A stretch of 7,942 nt of DNA. Origin: Lachnospiraceae bacterium. GTDB taxonomy: Bacteria > Bacillota_A > Clostridia > Lachnospirales > Lachnospiraceae. Made by a program: the position numbers and the translations under genes. A model generated the notes under the pieces. That model did no database searches and had not been told where the DNA came from. It saw only the letters and a program-made list of their open reading frames with translations. Of this stretch, positions 5,782-7,942 are shown in pieces (the first letter of the stretch is position 1; every line of letters starts with the position of its first letter). The DNA lies in contig JAGCAV010000339.1 of the NCBI GenBank assembly GCA_017652545.1, positions 1-7,942 on the forward strand, read 5' to 3'.

Positions 5782-7815
5782 ATGAAAAAGAACAGGGTAC
5801 TCTATGTTGACTGCAAGGCGGGACGTGACGGAGACGGAAGCAGGATGATGCCTTTCAGACGGATTTCGGACGCGGCTAAAAACGCTCTGCCCGGCGACGA
5901 GATCCTGGTAGCGCCCGGAATCTACCGGGAAGCGGTACACCCACGGCATGCCGGTACGGAAGAAAAGCGGATCACCTACCGGAGCGAGATCCCGCTCGGG
6001 GCTGTGATCACCGGCGCGGAACTGATTCCCGGCTGGACACACTGGAAGGGAAATGTATGGAAGGCTGTCGTGGACAACGGGGTGTTCGGATCCTATAATC
6101 CCTACACGACTTACGTATGCGGAGACTGGTATTTTGCCCCGACCATACGTCACACCGGATCGGTCTATTATAACGACCGGATGATGTATGAAACGGCATC
6201 TCTTGAAGAGTGTGAAGCCGGAGCGCCTGATCCGTTTGCCTGGAATGATGAGGAATCTTCCTGGAAATGGTATACCTGTCAGGAAGACGGAAAGACTGCG
6301 CTGTACGCAAATTTCCATGGAGAAGACCCGAATTCGGCAAAAGTGGAGATCAGCGTCCGCAGGAACTGTTTTATGCCGGAGGAGAACGGGATCGGATACA
6401 TCACGGTCAGCGGGTTTGCCATTGAAAAGGCCGCTACGACCTGGGCACCGCCCGCCGCCTACCAGGACGGCATGATCGGACCGCACTGGAGCAGGGGCTG
6501 GATCATTGAGGACTGCGAGATCAGCAACAGCCGGTGCTGCGGCATTTCCCTGGGCAAATACCGGGATCCCGAAAACGACATGTATTTCTATACGAAGCAT
6601 GTGAAGAGCCCGACGCAGATGGAGCGGGATGCTGTCTGCCGCGGTCAGTATCACGGATGGCTGAAGGAGAAGGTCGGGAGTCACATCATCCGCCGCTGCC
6701 ACATTCACCACTGTGAACAGACGGGAATTGTCGGCAGGATGGGCGGCGTGTTCTCAACGATCGAGGACTGCCATATCCATCACATCTGTAACTCCCAGCA
6801 GCTGGGCGGTGCTGAGACGGCGGGCATCAAGCTGCATGCCGCCATTGACGTGACCATCCGGCGCAATCACATCCATCACTGCATCATGGGCGTCTGGCTG
6901 GACTGGGAAGCACAGGGCGCGAGAGTGACGCAGAACCTGCTCCATGACAACCAGAGGCCGGAAGGAAAGGCGCAGGCACAGGGCGCCATGTTCAACACGG
7001 ATGTGTTCATCGAAGTTGGCCACGGACCGACCCTGATCGATAACAATGTGCTGCTCTCCAGGGTTGCGGTCACGATTCCGAGCGAGGGGATCGCCTGTGT
7101 GCACAATCTGTGCGCAGGGTCCTTCAGCCTCATCAATTCCGGTGTGGACAGTATCGTGAACGGCCAGAGGGAACCGCGCTATACACCCTACCATATCCGC
7201 CACCGGACGGAGGTCGCAGGGTTTATGACCATCCTTCACGGAGATGACCGGATCTATCACAACATCTTTATCCAGCAGTATCCGGTGGAGGATGAGACCA
7301 GAACGCCGCAGCAGCCGGATTATACCGTTGTCGGCACACAGCCGTTTGATATCTTTCCCGCCTATGATGAATGGATCTCCCATTTTATGATGGACCGGGA
7401 ACCGGATATGCACGCTCTGGGACAGTACCATTTCGGGCATCTGCCTGTGTGGGTCGGGGGAAACGCCTATTTCAACAGCGCGACCGTCAGCAAACACGAG
7501 AAGGATGGATTTGTATCCGGCAAGGAGGCCTTTGTCAGCCTCGAACAGGAGAACGGAAACTGCTGTCTGAAGACCAATGTCTACGAACTGATGGGGGATT
7601 TCAGGACCGGTATCATTTCGAGTGAAACGCTTGGCTGCGCTTTCGAACCGGAACAGCGCTTTGAAAATCCGGACGGAACCGGCATCCTGTTTGACACGGA
7701 TTACTTCGGTGATCACAGAGGGATCCGGACCGTCCCGGGACCGTTTGCGGACGCAGACCGCTTCTCAGGCGAAAATGGTGCGCCTCTTCTCGTCTGCAGC
7801 GCCGCTGAAGCGTAA
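5782..7815 (+). CDS. GH120 family beta-xylosidase (right-handed parallel beta-helix)
   Basis: The 677-residue protein closely resembles Thermoanaerobacterium saccharolyticum XylC (GH120, about 638 residues), as I recall that sequence. GH120 enzymes remove xylose from the non-reducing end of xylo-oligosaccharides with retention. Shared blocks include YITVSGF, WAPPAAYQDGMIGPHWSRGW, AGIKLHAAIDV, GVWLDWEAQG and VFIEVGHGP. The N-terminus (LYVDCKAGRDGDGSRMMPF ... PGDEILVAPGIYRE) is the beta-helix cap, and helix coils with repeated HIHH turns fill about 300-370. Predicted nucleophile is Asp374 (codon 6901-6903) and acid/base Glu411 (7012-7014), matching Asp382 and Glu405 of XylC. A 14-residue insertion separates them here. 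No signal peptide is present, so the enzyme is cytoplasmic. The last 17 codons, stop included, overlap the antisense GH67 gene. GH141-like helix proteins are a more remote alternative. Confidence 0.88.
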   Translation: MKKNRVLYVDCKAGRDGDGSRMMPFRRISDAAKNALPGDEILVAPGIYREAVHPRHAGTEEKRITYRSEIPLGAVITGAELIPGWTHWKGNVWKAVVDNGVFGSYNPYTTYVCGDWYFAPTIRHTGSVYYNDRMMYETASLEECEAGAPDPFAWNDEESSWKWYTCQEDGKTALYANFHGEDPNSAKVEISVRRNCFMPEENGIGYITVSGFAIEKAATTWAPPAAYQDGMIGPHWSRGWIIEDCEISNSRCCGISLGKYRDPENDMYFYTKHVKSPTQMERDAVCRGQYHGWLKEKVGSHIIRRCHIHHCEQTGIVGRMGGVFSTIEDCHIHHICNSQQLGGAETAGIKLHAAIDVTIRRNHIHHCIMGVWLDWEAQGARVTQNLLHDNQRPEGKAQAQGAMFNTDVFIEVGHGPTLIDNNVLLSRVAVTIPSEGIACVHNLCAGSFSLINSGVDSIVNGQREPRYTPYHIRHRTEVAGFMTILHGDDRIYHNIFIQQYPVEDETRTPQQPDYTVVGTQPFDIFPAYDEWISHFMMDREPDMHALGQYHFGHLPVWVGGNAYFNSATVSKHEKDGFVSGKEAFVSLEQENGNCCLKTNVYELMGDFRTGIISSETLGCAFEPEQRFENPDGTGILFDTDYFGDHRGIRTVPGPFADADRFSGENGAPLLVCSAAEA

Positions 7816-7942
7816 AAAGAACGTATTGATGACATCCCGCCATTCGCGGGCATTTGAAAGCTGCTGCTCCATGCGCTGCGCGACCGCTGTGCGGTCCGGC
7901 TCCGGGAGGGGCAGCTTTTCCAGTTCTGCCTTCATGTGCAGA
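7765..7942 (-). CDS. aguA: Alpha-glucuronidase GH67, C-terminal end only (gene continues past the window)
   Basis: The minus strand holds an open frame from the window edge to a TGA at 7767-7765, giving the last 58 residues. The segment QLSNAREWRDVINTFF followed by LRFSGAADEKRRTIF matches the conserved GH67 C-terminus as I know it (AKEWRD.INTYFYR.SGI.DE.GR.IY). GH67 enzymes remove (4-O-methyl)glucuronic acid from the non-reducing-end xylose of aldouronic acids imported from glucuronoxylan. The catalytic domain lies outside the window, so active-site residues cannot be checked. Sitting opposite the GH120/transporter operon, it fits an intracellular glucuronoxylan pathway. Its last 16 codons and stop are antisense to the end of the GH120 gene, with codons in register, and no terminator separates the two genes. 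Confidence 0.85.
   Translation of the reverse strand, partial: LHMKAELEKLPLPEPDRTAVAQRMEQQLSNAREWRDVINTFFLRFSGAADEKRRTIFA

Noticed and set aside
5698..6711. Minus-strand open frame of 337 codons across the esterase/GH120 junction
   Set aside because: It spans two well-supported plus-strand genes and shows no family motif; shadow frame.
6754..7716. Long minus-strand open frame of 320 codons opposite GH120
   Set aside because: It is a shadow of the GH120 codons in GC-rich DNA: no recognisable domain, no ribosome binding site, while the plus-strand frame has clear family motifs throughout.
7836..7850. CCCGC/GCGGG hairpin after the GH120 stop as a terminator
   Set aside because: The stem is only 5 bp, there is no T-run, and the bases are conserved GH67 codons (AREWRD), which explains them.
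1..7942. Mobile element, CRISPR array, tRNA or rRNA
   Set aside because: No transposase or integrase motif, no regularly spaced direct repeats, and no tRNA- or rRNA-like sequence was seen on either strand.

Overview
The window most likely comes from the chromosome of an anaerobic, plant-fibre-degrading member of the Bacillota (class Clostridia) of gut or rumen type. The evidence is strong AGGAGG-type ribosome binding sites, an LplABC-type sugar ABC transporter encoded without its own ATPase, moderately GC-rich coding sequence, and AT-rich promoter DNA. Family and genus cannot be fixed from the sequence alone.

Layout. Positions 1-177 hold the last 58 codons of an L-fucose mutarotase (FucU/RbsD family) gene that starts outside the window. 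It is followed by a clear intrinsic terminator (about 260-294). Next comes a GC-rich stretch (about 292-515) full of inverted repeats with no credible gene, then an AT-rich promoter/leader region (about 520-908). A plus-strand operon follows: a secreted sugar-binding protein (909-2585), an intercistronic hairpin, two permeases (2737-3693 and 3713-4612), an Esterase_D/CE1-type esterase with an N-terminal immunoglobulin-like domain (4661-5758), and a GH120 beta-xylosidase-like right-handed beta-helix protein (5782-7815). At the right edge, the 3' end of a GH67 alpha-glucuronidase gene lies on the minus strand (7765-7942, continuing beyond the window). It overlaps the GH120 gene tail to tail by 51 bp.

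How the genes fit together. The transporter would capture short (glucurono)xylo-oligosaccharides made outside the cell. The esterase, GH120 and, as far as its C-terminus shows, GH67 would then work in the cytoplasm: removal of acetyl or feruloyl esters, removal of (4-O-methyl)glucuronic acid, and release of xylose. The esterase and GH120 have no signal peptide. The substrate assignment rests on GH120 and GH67 family knowledge; the transporter sequences alone do not reveal it. FucU belongs to a separate, terminated transcription unit.

Main oddities: the convergent coding overlap, a 14-residue insertion between the two predicted catalytic acids of GH120, a sugar-binding protein whose signal peptide lacks a lipobox cysteine, and the hairpin-dense region after fucU, which may be a dispersed repeat.
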